Source of the DNA: Paracoccus aerius
Lineage (GTDB): Bacteria; Pseudomonadota; Alphaproteobacteria; Rhodobacterales; Rhodobacteraceae
DNA length: 64,000 nt
Reading direction: 5' to 3'
NCBI RefSeq assembly: GCF_014656455.1
Contig: NZ_BNCL01000003.1
Span: forward strand, 291,988 to 355,987
Position 1 is the first letter of the stretch, and every line of letters starts with the position of its first letter. The translations under genes were made by a program, and so were the position numbers. Below the pieces are notes generated by a model. The model was not told the DNA's origin and ran no database searches. It saw only the letters and a program-made list of their open reading frames with translations. Positions 49,054 to 55,693 of this stretch are shown in pieces.

Positions 49054-49123
49054 GGCAGTCCCCTTGTGGCGATGTGACCGCAACGCGGGCCATCGGGCAG
49101 GGTTCCTGGGGCTGAAACGAAAA

Positions 49124-49157
49124 GCGGCGGCGCCAGGGAGGAGGAGGGCGCCGCCGC
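49124..49157 (-). terminator. Terminal hairpin (H1) of the CcsR-type array, with T-rich tail
   Basis: On the minus strand GCGGCGGCGCC pairs perfectly with GGCGCCGCCGC around the loop CTCCTCCTCCCT, followed by TTTTCGTTTC. An 11-bp GC stem plus this T-rich tract makes it the best candidate for the end of the array transcript. Its duplicate H5 (49307-49340) has no such tail. Confidence 0.8.
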
Positions 49158-49306
49158 GTAACGCTGGCCCAGGGAGGAGGGAGGGGCCGCGCATGGGGTG
49201 CGGCAAGGCCGGGGAGGAGGAGAGGCCGTTGCCGCCAACGAACGGACCCAGGGAGGAGGAAAGGTCCGTCGCATCAGGGTGCCGCAGATGGGGCGGCTAT
49301 ATGGGG
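49124..49306 (-). repeat. 183-bp tandem duplication, copy 1 (hairpins H1-H4 plus spacer)
   Basis: By reading, this block is identical to 49307-49489 except for one base (A at 49242, G at 49425). It contains four hairpins and one spacer. Confidence 0.92.
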
Positions 49307-49489
49307 GCGGCGGCGCCAGGGAGGAGGAGGGCGCCGCCGCGTAACGCTGGCCCAGGGAGGAGGGAGGGGCCGCGCATGGGGTGCGGCAAGGCCGGGGAGG
49401 AGGAGAGGCCGTTGCCGCCAACGAGCGGACCCAGGGAGGAGGAAAGGTCCGTCGCATCAGGGTGCCGCAGATGGGGCGGCTATATGGGG
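49307..49489 (-). repeat. 183-bp tandem duplication, copy 2 (hairpins H5-H8 plus spacer)
   Basis: Second copy of the four-hairpin block. The single difference changes an A-U pair at the foot of H4 into G-U in H8, so pairing survives. The near identity implies a recent duplication or ongoing homogenisation. Confidence 0.92.
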
Positions 49490-49765
49490 TGCGGTTCAGC
49501 CAGGGAGGAGGAAGGCTTTACCGCAGACGGCACACCCTATGGGAGGAGGAGGGGCGGGCCGTGTTCATGTGCCGCGATACGGGGCGGCTATGTTCTTTTG
49601 CGGCGGCTCCTGGAGGGAGGAGAGCGGAGCCGCCGCCTGACGCATGAACCCCAGGGAGGAGGAAGGGTTCCTGCGCTGTCTTTGGGCGGCATCCTCGATT
49701 GGGAGGAGGAGTGAGGATGCCGCCATGTCCTGTCCCGGGCAGGAGGAGGGACAGGAATGCTGTTC

Positions 49766-49987
49766 TTACTTCGCGCCCCAGGCCGCTTCGTGGGCCAGGC
49801 GACCGATCATCGCGCGGTTGATGCCCAGATCCGCCAGATCGCGGTTGGTCAGCGCATTCAGTTCGCGCACGGTTTGCCGGTACACGGCGCGGCGGGCGCG
49901 GTTTTCCTGCATGTGCTGGATCGCGGCCATCAAACGGCCGGCGATGCCCGAGGCAGCGGCGTTATGGGTATGAGCGATTGCAGCCAT
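49766..49987 (-). CDS. ccaF1: DUF1127 small protein, CcaF1-like
   Basis: 73 aa, basic. The C-terminal helix pair has the DUF1127 signature (VRELNALTNRDLADLGINRA), ending HEAAWGAK; the N-terminal half is an Ala/His/Gln-rich helix (IAGRLMAAIQHMQENRARRA). In Rhodobacter sphaeroides the DUF1127 protein CcaF1 binds RNA and helps mature the CcsR sRNAs encoded right after it. The same gene order here supports the same role, which is inferred. AAGGAAG lies 5 bases before the ATG. I could not assign a heat-shock or other promoter with confidence in the 327-base upstream gap. Confidence 0.87.
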   Translation of the reverse strand: MAAIAHTHNAAASGIAGRLMAAIQHMQENRARRAVYRQTVRELNALTNRDLADLGINRAMIGRLAHEAAWGAK

Positions 49988-50314
49988 GGTATCTTCCTTT
50001 CAGCGTCTGCACCTTGCCCGGATGGCTTGGTGCCTTTCGATGAACCCAAGATGGCGCTAATGCTGCATGTGCACAATGGATCGTTTCGGATTGCTGCCAT
50101 GCAGCATCCGCATGACTGGTTAATCAGTCGTTGATTTGCCCGTTGGGAAATATGTCGAAAATGTGACTGAGGATGGGCGTTAGCGATCACGCCGCGCTGC
50201 AAAAAGATGCGGAATCCGGGCCCGGACGATCATCTTGCCGCGCTTTGCGGCAGGTGGTTGATGCGGATGGCCCGGTGAACCATGTTTGGGCACAGATGCA
50301 ATACAGGTCCTGAC
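49988..50314. promoter_or_regulatory. Divergent gap between ccaF1-like gene and mrp
   Basis: No gene seen. It contains an inverted repeat ATGCTGCAT (50060-50068) / ATGCAGCAT (50099-50107) and a near-palindrome GACTGGTTAATCAGTC (50114-50129). It is more AT-rich than its surroundings and must carry the promoters of both genes. Confidence 0.45.
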
Positions 50315-51418
50315 ATGTCCGTGAACCGCGAAACTGCCCTTAGGGAAATCTCTGATATCGTTCTGCCGGACGGCCGGACGCTGGAAAAAGCCGATCTGGT
50401 GCGGGCTTTTTCGGTCGATGGCGACACCGTCAGATTCGTGCTCGAGGTCGCGGATGCGGGGGTGGCCCGCGCACTGGCCCCCGTCGAGGCCGAGGCCAAG
50501 CGCAGGCTGTCCGCGATGCCGGGCGTGGAAAAGGTCCAGATCGTGATGACCGCACCTGCCGGCAAGCCGCAGGCCCAGCCCCACGGCCACCCGGTCCGCA
50601 GTTCCGGCGCCGCCCCATCCTTGCAGATCGGGCGGCACCCCACGGCACAGGCCGGGCCGCAGCCGATCCCGGGCGTCAAGAGCATCATCGCCATCGGCTC
50701 GGGCAAGGGCGGGGTGGGCAAGTCCACGGTGACATCGAATCTGGCGGTGGCTCTTGCGCGGGCGGGCCGGCGGGTGGGGCTGCTGGACGCCGACATCTAT
50801 GGTCCCTCGCAGCCGCGCATGATGGGCGTGTCGGGCCGCCCGGCCAGCCCGGACGGCCAGCATATCGAGCCGCTGCACGCCCATGGCGTCACCGTGATGT
50901 CCATCGGCCTGATGCTGAAGGAAGGCGAGGCCGTGGTCTGGCGCGGTCCAATGCTGATGGGCGCGATGCAGCAGATGCTGCAGCAGGTGAACTGGGGCGA
51001 ACTGGACGTGCTGCTGATCGACCTGCCGCCCGGCACCGGTGACGTGCAGCTGAGCCTGTGCCAGAAGGCAGCCGTGGACGGCGCGATCATCGTGTCGACC
51101 CCTCAGGATGTCGCGCTGCTGGACGCGCGCCGCGCCATCGACATGTTCAACAAGCTGAAAGCTCCGGTCTTGGGCCTGGTCGAGAACATGTCGACCTATG
51201 TCTGCCCGAATTGCGGCCACGAGGCCCATCTGTTCGGCCATGGCGGCGTCGCGGCCGAGGCGCGGGATCTGGGCCTGCCCTTCTTGGGAGAGTTGCCGCT
51301 GGAACTGGAAACTCGCCTTGCAGGTGATTCGGGTCGACCGGTTGCCTTGGGAAGTGGTGTGACGGCCGATGCCTATGCGCGGCTGGCACAGCGCCTTGTC
51401 GACCAGGGACTGGCGTGA
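50315..51418 (+). CDS. mrp: Mrp/ApbC-type iron-sulfur cluster carrier ATPase
   Basis: 367 aa. The N-terminal MIP18-like domain (about 1-80, LREISDIVLPDGRTLEKADL) is followed by a P-loop ATPase with GSGKGGVGKSTVTSNLAVAL (about 128-147), DADIYGPSQPRMMG and the Cys pair in YVCPNCGHE (about 296) that binds the Fe-S cluster. It delivers clusters to apoproteins. The start MSVNRETALREI is chosen; the 11 codons upstream are unlikely. A large terminator hairpin follows. Confidence 0.94.
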   Translation: MSVNRETALREISDIVLPDGRTLEKADLVRAFSVDGDTVRFVLEVADAGVARALAPVEAEAKRRLSAMPGVEKVQIVMTAPAGKPQAQPHGHPVRSSGAAPSLQIGRHPTAQAGPQPIPGVKSIIAIGSGKGGVGKSTVTSNLAVALARAGRRVGLLDADIYGPSQPRMMGVSGRPASPDGQHIEPLHAHGVTVMSIGLMLKEGEAVVWRGPMLMGAMQQMLQQVNWGELDVLLIDLPPGTGDVQLSLCQKAAVDGAIIVSTPQDVALLDARRAIDMFNKLKAPVLGLVENMSTYVCPNCGHEAHLFGHGGVAAEARDLGLPFLGELPLELETRLAGDSGRPVALGSGVTADAYARLAQRLVDQGLA

Positions 51419-51422
51419 TTCT

Positions 51423-51539
51423 GCAAAGCGGGCGGGAAAGCACGGGAATGACCGGCATCCCGCCCCTTCCATGCCGCCGCAGGCGGATCACGCTGTCGTG
51501 AGCATCCGTGAGGCGCCGTTCCCGCCTTTGCGCTTTTTT
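51423..51539 (+). terminator. Terminator hairpin after mrp
   Basis: GCAAAG and GCGGGAA (51423-51438) pair with TTCCCGC and CTTTGC (51519-51531), with a CGG bulge, closing a large GC-rich loop that can fold further. The base of the stem is followed by GCTTTTTT. It ends the mrp transcript. Confidence 0.7.
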
Positions 51540-51547
51540 GTGGATAA
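51539..51547 (-). promoter_or_regulatory. Perfect DnaA box
   Basis: TGTGGATAA, the complement of the consensus TTATCCACA, lies just after the mrp terminator T run. I see only this one perfect box, so this is not an origin. It may tie dcw expression to DnaA. Confidence 0.5.
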
Positions 51548-51743
51548 CTGGCAACAGGTTTGCCGCTGTCCATGCTCATGCCCGACCGGGTTAAGCGCAG
51601 ACAACAAAAGTTAATCGACGAAATATTGGGAAGAATCTAGGCTTGCGGCCCAAGGGATTGGGTTTCAAGCCGATTCGTGGCGGAGATGCCACAAGCTGCG
51701 ACAATCCGCCGTTCGCGTTTTGGCTTCCTCACCGGACGCAGAA

Positions 51744-51768
51744 TTCCATTGCTTCCCATGAATTCCCA
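51744..51768 (-). promoter_or_regulatory. mraZ: MraZ-box-like direct repeats
   Basis: On the minus strand TGGGA, TGGGA and TGGAA recur every 10 bases (51764-51768, 51754-51758, 51744-51748). MraZ binds TGGG(A) direct repeats with 5-base spacers ahead of its own operon, so this is a good autoregulation site, here in the orientation opposite to mraZ. Confidence 0.65.
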
Positions 51769-51784
51769 TGTCACAACCGGATCA

Positions 51785-51994
51785 CGAAGACGGGCAGTAA
51801 AGGGGCGTCCAAGACCCCAAAGGCGAAGCAGGCTTTCATACAGGCGTCCGTTTTCCAACAAAGCCGTCCGCAGGCGCGAGCAGCACCTCCCCCAGGTGGC
51901 GCATGACAAGGACGGACCCCGAAAAGGGGAAAGACCGTGGGAACGAGGGCGGCGGATCGGGCAGTGGCAGCAGCCCGGTCCGCCCTTTCTCTTT
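51785..51994 (+). ncRNA. UpsM-like sRNA in the dcw cluster leader (5' end approximate)
   Basis: The region folds into nested hairpins: GCCGTCC/GGACGG enclosing GCGC/GCGC and ACCT-CCCC-AGGT, then ACCCC-GAAA-AGGGG. It ends with a strong terminator 39 bases before mraZ. In Rhodobacter sphaeroides the abundant sRNA UpsM is formed by early termination in the long leader of the dcw transcript, upstream of mraZ. Position and layout match; I cannot compare the sequence. The 5' end is set by eye at about 210 bases. Confidence 0.6.
51951..51994 (+). terminator. Internal Rho-independent terminator before mraZ
   Basis: GGCGGATCGGGC pairs over 12 bases (one T-G pair) with GCCCGGTCCGCC around the loop AGTGGCAGCA, followed by CTTTCTCTTT. 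It lies in the leader, so only part of the transcripts would read on into mraZ. Confidence 0.82.
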
Positions 51995-52032
51995 CAGGCG
52001 GGCAAAGGGGTGGACAGTGAGGCAGGGCCAAG

Positions 52033-52545
52033 GTGGCGCGGAAATTCAGAGGCACTGAATCCGTCAAGGTCGATGGCAAGGGTCGGATGTCCGTCCCCGC
52101 CCGGCTGCGCCGCGTGTTCGATGCCGGCGATCCCGCCTTTGCCACAGCCAATACCGGACGCACGCAGCTGGTGGCCGTCTATGGTCCCGACTGGTGGAAC
52201 TGGATCGAGCTTTACACCATCGAGGCCATCGAAGAGATCGACGAGCAGATCGACAAGCTGACGCGCGGCTCTCCGCAGCGCCGCTGGCTGGAAATGCTGA
52301 TGAACGGCCAGTCCACCGATCTTGAGATCGACAAGGAAGGCCGCTTGGTCCTGCCGCAGAAGCTGCGAGAGAAGCTGGGCTTGTCCGAGGGCGCCGAGAC
52401 GGTCTTCGAATCGCGCGGCGACTATATCCAGGTTTACCATCCCGATTCCCGTCCCAAGGACGTCACCGCGCTGGAAGACTTCACGGCGCAGCATGGGCCG
52501 GACTTCGACCCGCGGTCCTTCCTCGACCAGGTTGACGAGGGCTGA
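52033..52545 (+). CDS. mraZ: MraZ, transcriptional repressor of the dcw cluster
   Basis: 170 aa with two SpoVT/AbrB-like domains: VDGKGRMSVPARLRRVF at the N-terminus and EIDKEGRLVLPQKLREKLGL from about residue 98. Each holds the DxxGR-xxP signature. The start is GTG (52033) with GGGCCAAG upstream. It heads the cluster and probably represses it through the TGGGA repeats upstream. rsmH follows after 3 bases. Confidence 0.95.
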   Translation: MARKFRGTESVKVDGKGRMSVPARLRRVFDAGDPAFATANTGRTQLVAVYGPDWWNWIELYTIEAIEEIDEQIDKLTRGSPQRRWLEMLMNGQSTDLEIDKEGRLVLPQKLREKLGLSEGAETVFESRGDYIQVYHPDSRPKDVTALEDFTAQHGPDFDPRSFLDQVDEG

Positions 52546-52548
52546 GGC

Positions 52549-53514
52549 ATGGCAGACCCGCATATCCCCGTTCTTCTGAACCCGCTGCTGCGGGCCGTAG
52601 GACCCGTGACCGGCACCTGGCTGGACGGCACCTTCGGCGCGGGCGGCTATGCCCGCGGGCTTCTGGCGGCGGGGGCAGACCGGGTGATCGGCGTGGACCG
52701 CGATCCGCTGGTCTTCGACATGGCCGCAGGCTGGGCGGGCGAATACGGCAACCGGCTGCGGCTGGTCGAGGGCACCTTCTCGGACCTCGATTCGCTGGCC
52801 CGAGAACCGCTGGACGGCGTGGTGCTGGATTTGGGCGTCAGCTCGATGCAACTGGATCTGGCGGAACGCGGCTTTTCCTTCCTGCGCGACGGCCCGTTGG
52901 ACATGCGGATGGAGCAGGCGGGACCGTCTGCCGCCGACCTGCTGAACAGCGCCGATGAACCGGTGATCGCGGACGTGCTGTATCATTACGGCGAGGAACG
53001 CGCCGCCCGCCGGATCGCGCGGGCCATCGTCGCGGCCCGCCCGCTGACCCGCACGGCCCAATTGGCCGAAGTCGTGGCGTCTTGCCTGCCGCGCCCCAAG
53101 CCGGGCCAGATCCATCCCGCCACCCGCAGTTTCCAGGCGATCCGCATCTGGGTAAACGACGAATTCCGCCAATTGGTGGACGGGCTGTCCGCCGCCGAAC
53201 GCGCGCTGAAGCCGGGCGGCAAGCTGGCCGTGGTCAGCTTCCATTCGCTGGAAGACCGGATCGTCAAGCGGTTCATGCAGGCCCGGTCGAACAGCGCGGG
53301 CGGGGGCAGCCGCTATGCCCCCGTGCAGGAAACCGCGCCCGCGGCCTTCACCATGCCCTTCCGCCGCGCCATCGGCCCCGACCCCGACGAGGAAGCCTCG
53401 AACCCGCGCGCGCGGTCCGCGCTGCTGCGCGTCGCGGTCCGCACCGATGCACCCGCAGGCGCGGTCGATGCCGACGCGCTTGCCATGCCCCGCCTTCCGA
53501 AAGGGGGCTGGTGA
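52549..53514 (+). CDS. rsmH: 16S rRNA (cytosine1402-N4)-methyltransferase RsmH
   Basis: 321 aa (formerly MraW). [27 protein letters not shown] (SAM-binding), [12 protein letters not shown] and [12 protein letters not shown] are family motifs. It methylates C1402 of 16S rRNA. Its TGA overlaps the ftsL ATG (TGATG). Confidence 0.96.
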   Translation: MADPHIPVLLNPLLRAVGPVTGTWLDGTFGAGGYARGLLAAGADRVIGVDRDPLVFDMAAGWAGEYGNRLRLVEGTFSDLDSLAREPLDGVVLDLGVSSMQLDLAERGFSFLRDGPLDMRMEQAGPSAADLLNSADEPVIADVLYHYGEERAARRIARAIVAARPLTRTAQLAEVVASCLPRPKPGQIHPATRSFQAIRIWVNDEFRQLVDGLSAAERALKPGGKLAVVSFHSLEDRIVKRFMQARSNSAGGGSRYAPVQETAPAAFTMPFRRAIGPDPDEEASNPRARSALLRVAVRTDAPAGAVDADALAMPRLPKGGW

Positions 53515-53858
53515 TGCGTCCGCTGACCTATCTGGCCTGCACGCTTTTGGTCATGGCCCTGGCCTTCTGGGCTTACCGCGAGAACTATCGCACCCAGGCC
53601 TCGCTAGGCGAGATGAAGCAGATCCAGCGCGAGATCGCGGGCCTGCGAGAGGATCTGGGCGTGCTGCGGGCCGAATGGGCCTATCTGAACCGGCCCGAAA
53701 GGCTGCGCGAACTGGTGGACCTGAACTTCGACCGCCTGCAACTGATCCCGCGCGAGGCGGGGCAGGTGATGGGCCTGGGCCATATCGACTATCCCAAGCC
53801 GCCCGCGCCACCCCCCGTTGAACCCGAGCCCGGCGCCGACGCCGCCCCCGTGGAGTGA
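53514..53858 (+). CDS. ftsL: FtsL, cell division protein
   Basis: 114 aa. A short cytoplasmic N-terminus, one membrane helix (about 4-22, LTYLACTLLVMALAFWAYR), a coiled-coil stretch (about 30-70) and a Pro/Glu-rich C-terminus are visible. It forms the FtsQLB complex with FtsB, whose gene lies at 47657 in this window. It overlaps both neighbours. Confidence 0.9.
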   Translation: MRPLTYLACTLLVMALAFWAYRENYRTQASLGEMKQIQREIAGLREDLGVLRAEWAYLNRPERLRELVDLNFDRLQLIPREAGQVMGLGHIDYPKPPAPPPVEPEPGADAAPVE

Positions 53859-53863
53859 CCGTC

Positions 53864-55693
53864 ATGATCCGCATCCCCCTGCGCCCCCTGGCCAAGATCC
53901 TCCGCGCCCGCGAAAAGGGCCAGAACCCCGACGAGATCGAGGCCGAGGCCCGGCGCCTGCGCCACGAGGCGATCCAGGACAAGGCCCGCCGCAGGGCGGA
54001 AGGGCGGCTGGCCTTGATGGCAAGCTGCTTCGTGCTGGCTTTCGGCGTGGTGGGGGTCCGCATGGGCACGCTGGCCTCGACCGACCCGATCGAGCCGCAA
54101 AGCGCGGTGATGTCGGCGCAGATCGTGTCGCAGCGCGCGGACATCACCGACAGGCACGGGCGGGTGTTGGCGACGAACCTGCTGACCCATTCGCTTTACG
54201 CCCATCCCCACCAGATGGTCGATCCTGTGGGCGCGGCGAACGAACTGGCCCGCATCTTCCCGGATCTGGACGCGGCGAAGCTGACGCAGGACTTTACCGG
54301 CAGCCGCAAGTTCATGTGGATCAAGCGCAAGATGTCGCCCGAACAGATGCAGGCGGTCCATGACATCGGTGAACCCGGCCTGCTGTTCGGCCCGCGAGAG
54401 ATGCGTGTTTATCCCAACGGCCACATCGCCAGCCACATCCTGGGCGGGTCGGGCTTTGGCAACGAAGGCGTCCACAGTGCCGAGGTGCTGGGCGTCGCGG
54501 GCGTGGAAAAGGCCTTCGATGGCTGGCTGCGCGATCCCGCGAACGAAGGCGCGCCGCTGCAACTGTCGATCGACCTGTCGGTGCAGTCGGCGATGGAGCA
54601 GGTGCTGGCATCCGGCATGGAGGTGATGAGCGCGAAAGGCGCCACCGGCATCCTGATGGAGATCCAGTCGGGCGAGATCCTGGCGATGGCCAGCCTGCCC
54701 GACTTCGATCCGAACGACCGCCCGCGCCCGCTGCTGAAGGGCGATCCGTCCGACAGCCCGCTGTTCAACCGCGCGGTGCAGGGGCAATACGAACTGGGCT
54801 CGACCTTCAAGATCTTCCCCGTCGCGCAGGCGCTTGACCTGCAGATCGTCAACCCCAACAGCGGCATCAACACGACGACGCCGATGCGGATCGGGAAATA
54901 CCGGATCAGCGACTTTTCGAACTACGGGCCGCAGTTGTCGGTCACGGACGTGATCGTGAAGTCCTCGAACGTGGGGACGGTGCGGATCGCGCAGATGCTG
55001 GGCGTGGACCGGCAAAAGGACTTCCTGCAGAAGCTGGGCTTCTTCGATCCCCTGCCCATCGAAATGGTCGAGGCGCCGACCGGCAAGCCGCTGGTCCCCA
55101 GCCGCTGGCCCGCCGTCACCGCCGCCACCGTGTCATTCGGCCACGGCCTTGCCGCAAGCCCCCTGCATCTGGCCGCCGCCTATGCGACCATCGCCAATGG
55201 CGGCAAGAAGGTGACCCCCACCCTGATCCACGGCCGCACCCGCCCCGAAGGCGAGCAGATCCTGTCCGAACGCGCCGCCGCCCGCGCGGTCGAGATGCTG
55301 CGCCAGGTCGTGACGCGCGGCACGGCCAAGCAGGCCGAGGTCGAGGGTTACGAGGTCGCGGGCAAGACCGGCACCGCCGACAAGCCGCGCCCCTCGGGCG
55401 GCTATTACGACAACAAGGTCGTGGCGAACTTCGCCTCGGTCTTTCCGGCAAGCGCGCCGAAATACGTGCTGATCGTGGCGCTGGACGAACCCTCGGTCAC
55501 CGGGCCGGGCGGCGAGACGCGCACGGCGGGCACCACCGCCGCACCGGTGGCAGGCGCGATGATCCGCCGCCTTGCGCCGCTGGTCGGGCTGGAACCTGCC
55601 ACCGACGAAAACCTGCCGGTCTTCGAGCCGCGCTTCGCCCCCCGTGTTGAATCGCAACCCGGCGATGAGCTAAAGGTCGTCGCAAATCAATGA
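53864..55693 (+). CDS. ftsI: FtsI (PBP3), septal peptidoglycan transpeptidase
   Basis: 609 aa. An N-terminal membrane helix (about 50-68), the PBP dimerisation domain (from about 85) and the transpeptidase domain with GSTFKIF (catalytic Ser, about residue 313), SSNVGT (about 367) and KTGTADKP (about 501). I prefer the ATG at 53864, which has GGAG 8 bases upstream; a GTG at 53855 overlapping the ftsL stop is possible. The stop overlaps murE (ATGA). Confidence 0.95.
   Translation: MIRIPLRPLAKILRAREKGQNPDEIEAEARRLRHEAIQDKARRRAEGRLALMASCFVLAFGVVGVRMGTLASTDPIEPQSAVMSAQIVSQRADITDRHGRVLATNLLTHSLYAHPHQMVDPVGAANELARIFPDLDAAKLTQDFTGSRKFMWIKRKMSPEQMQAVHDIGEPGLLFGPREMRVYPNGHIASHILGGSGFGNEGVHSAEVLGVAGVEKAFDGWLRDPANEGAPLQLSIDLSVQSAMEQVLASGMEVMSAKGATGILMEIQSGEILAMASLPDFDPNDRPRPLLKGDPSDSPLFNRAVQGQYELGSTFKIFPVAQALDLQIVNPNSGINTTTPMRIGKYRISDFSNYGPQLSVTDVIVKSSNVGTVRIAQMLGVDRQKDFLQKLGFFDPLPIEMVEAPTGKPLVPSRWPAVTAATVSFGHGLAASPLHLAAAYATIANGGKKVTPTLIHGRTRPEGEQILSERAAARAVEMLRQVVTRGTAKQAEVEGYEVAGKTGTADKPRPSGGYYDNKVVANFASVFPASAPKYVLIVALDEPSVTGPGGETRTAGTTAAPVAGAMIRRLAPLVGLEPATDENLPVFEPRFAPRVESQPGDELKVVANQ

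Larger units (their letters stand above)
49124..49755 (-). ncRNA. CcsR-type sRNA array: 14 hairpins with CCTCCTCCC loops
   Basis: Fourteen stem-loops read on the minus strand: H14 49729-49755, H13 49685-49724, H12 49646-49670, H11 49600-49636, H10 49527-49562, H9 49491-49524, H8 49425-49452, H7 49383-49418, H6 49349-49371, H5 49307-49340, H4 49242-49269, H3 49200-49235, H2 49166-49188, H1 49124-49157. Twelve loops hold exactly CCTCCTCCC; H11 (TCTCCTCCC) and H14 (CCTCCTCCT) are variants. Stems differ in sequence but stay paired, so structure and loop are what is kept. It starts 10 bases after the DUF1127 stop, so it is surely co-transcribed and then cut. In Rhodobacter sphaeroides four such RNAs, CcsR1-4, follow the DUF1127 gene ccaF1, are induced by stress and affect C1 metabolism and pyruvate dehydrogenase. 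The loop is complementary to Shine-Dalgarno sequences. Confidence 0.9.

Noticed and set aside
48932..49714. A 260-aa plus-strand frame and a 135-aa minus-strand frame (49050-49457) across the GGAGG-rich region
   Set aside because: Both are by-products of the hairpin array: internally repeated low-complexity products, no consistent ribosome site, and the repeated unit is explained by RNA stems with conserved loops.
49124..49755. CRISPR array
   Set aside because: The recurring short motif is only about 9 bases and sits in loops of stems with varied flanks. There are no repeats of 24-40 bases with unique spacers and no cas genes.
51585..51620. CtrA-type site (TTAA-N7-TTAA) before the dcw cluster
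   Set aside because: Two TTAA half-sites are present but 16 bases apart, not 7.
51637..51909. A 90-aa minus-strand frame in the dcw leader
   Set aside because: No ribosome site or recognisable product; it overlaps the structured leader RNA and the TGGGA repeats.
51640..51994. RNase P RNA upstream of mraZ
   Set aside because: I looked for the conserved GAGGAAAGTCC and ACAGAA-type core motifs on both strands and found none; the UpsM-type leader fits better.
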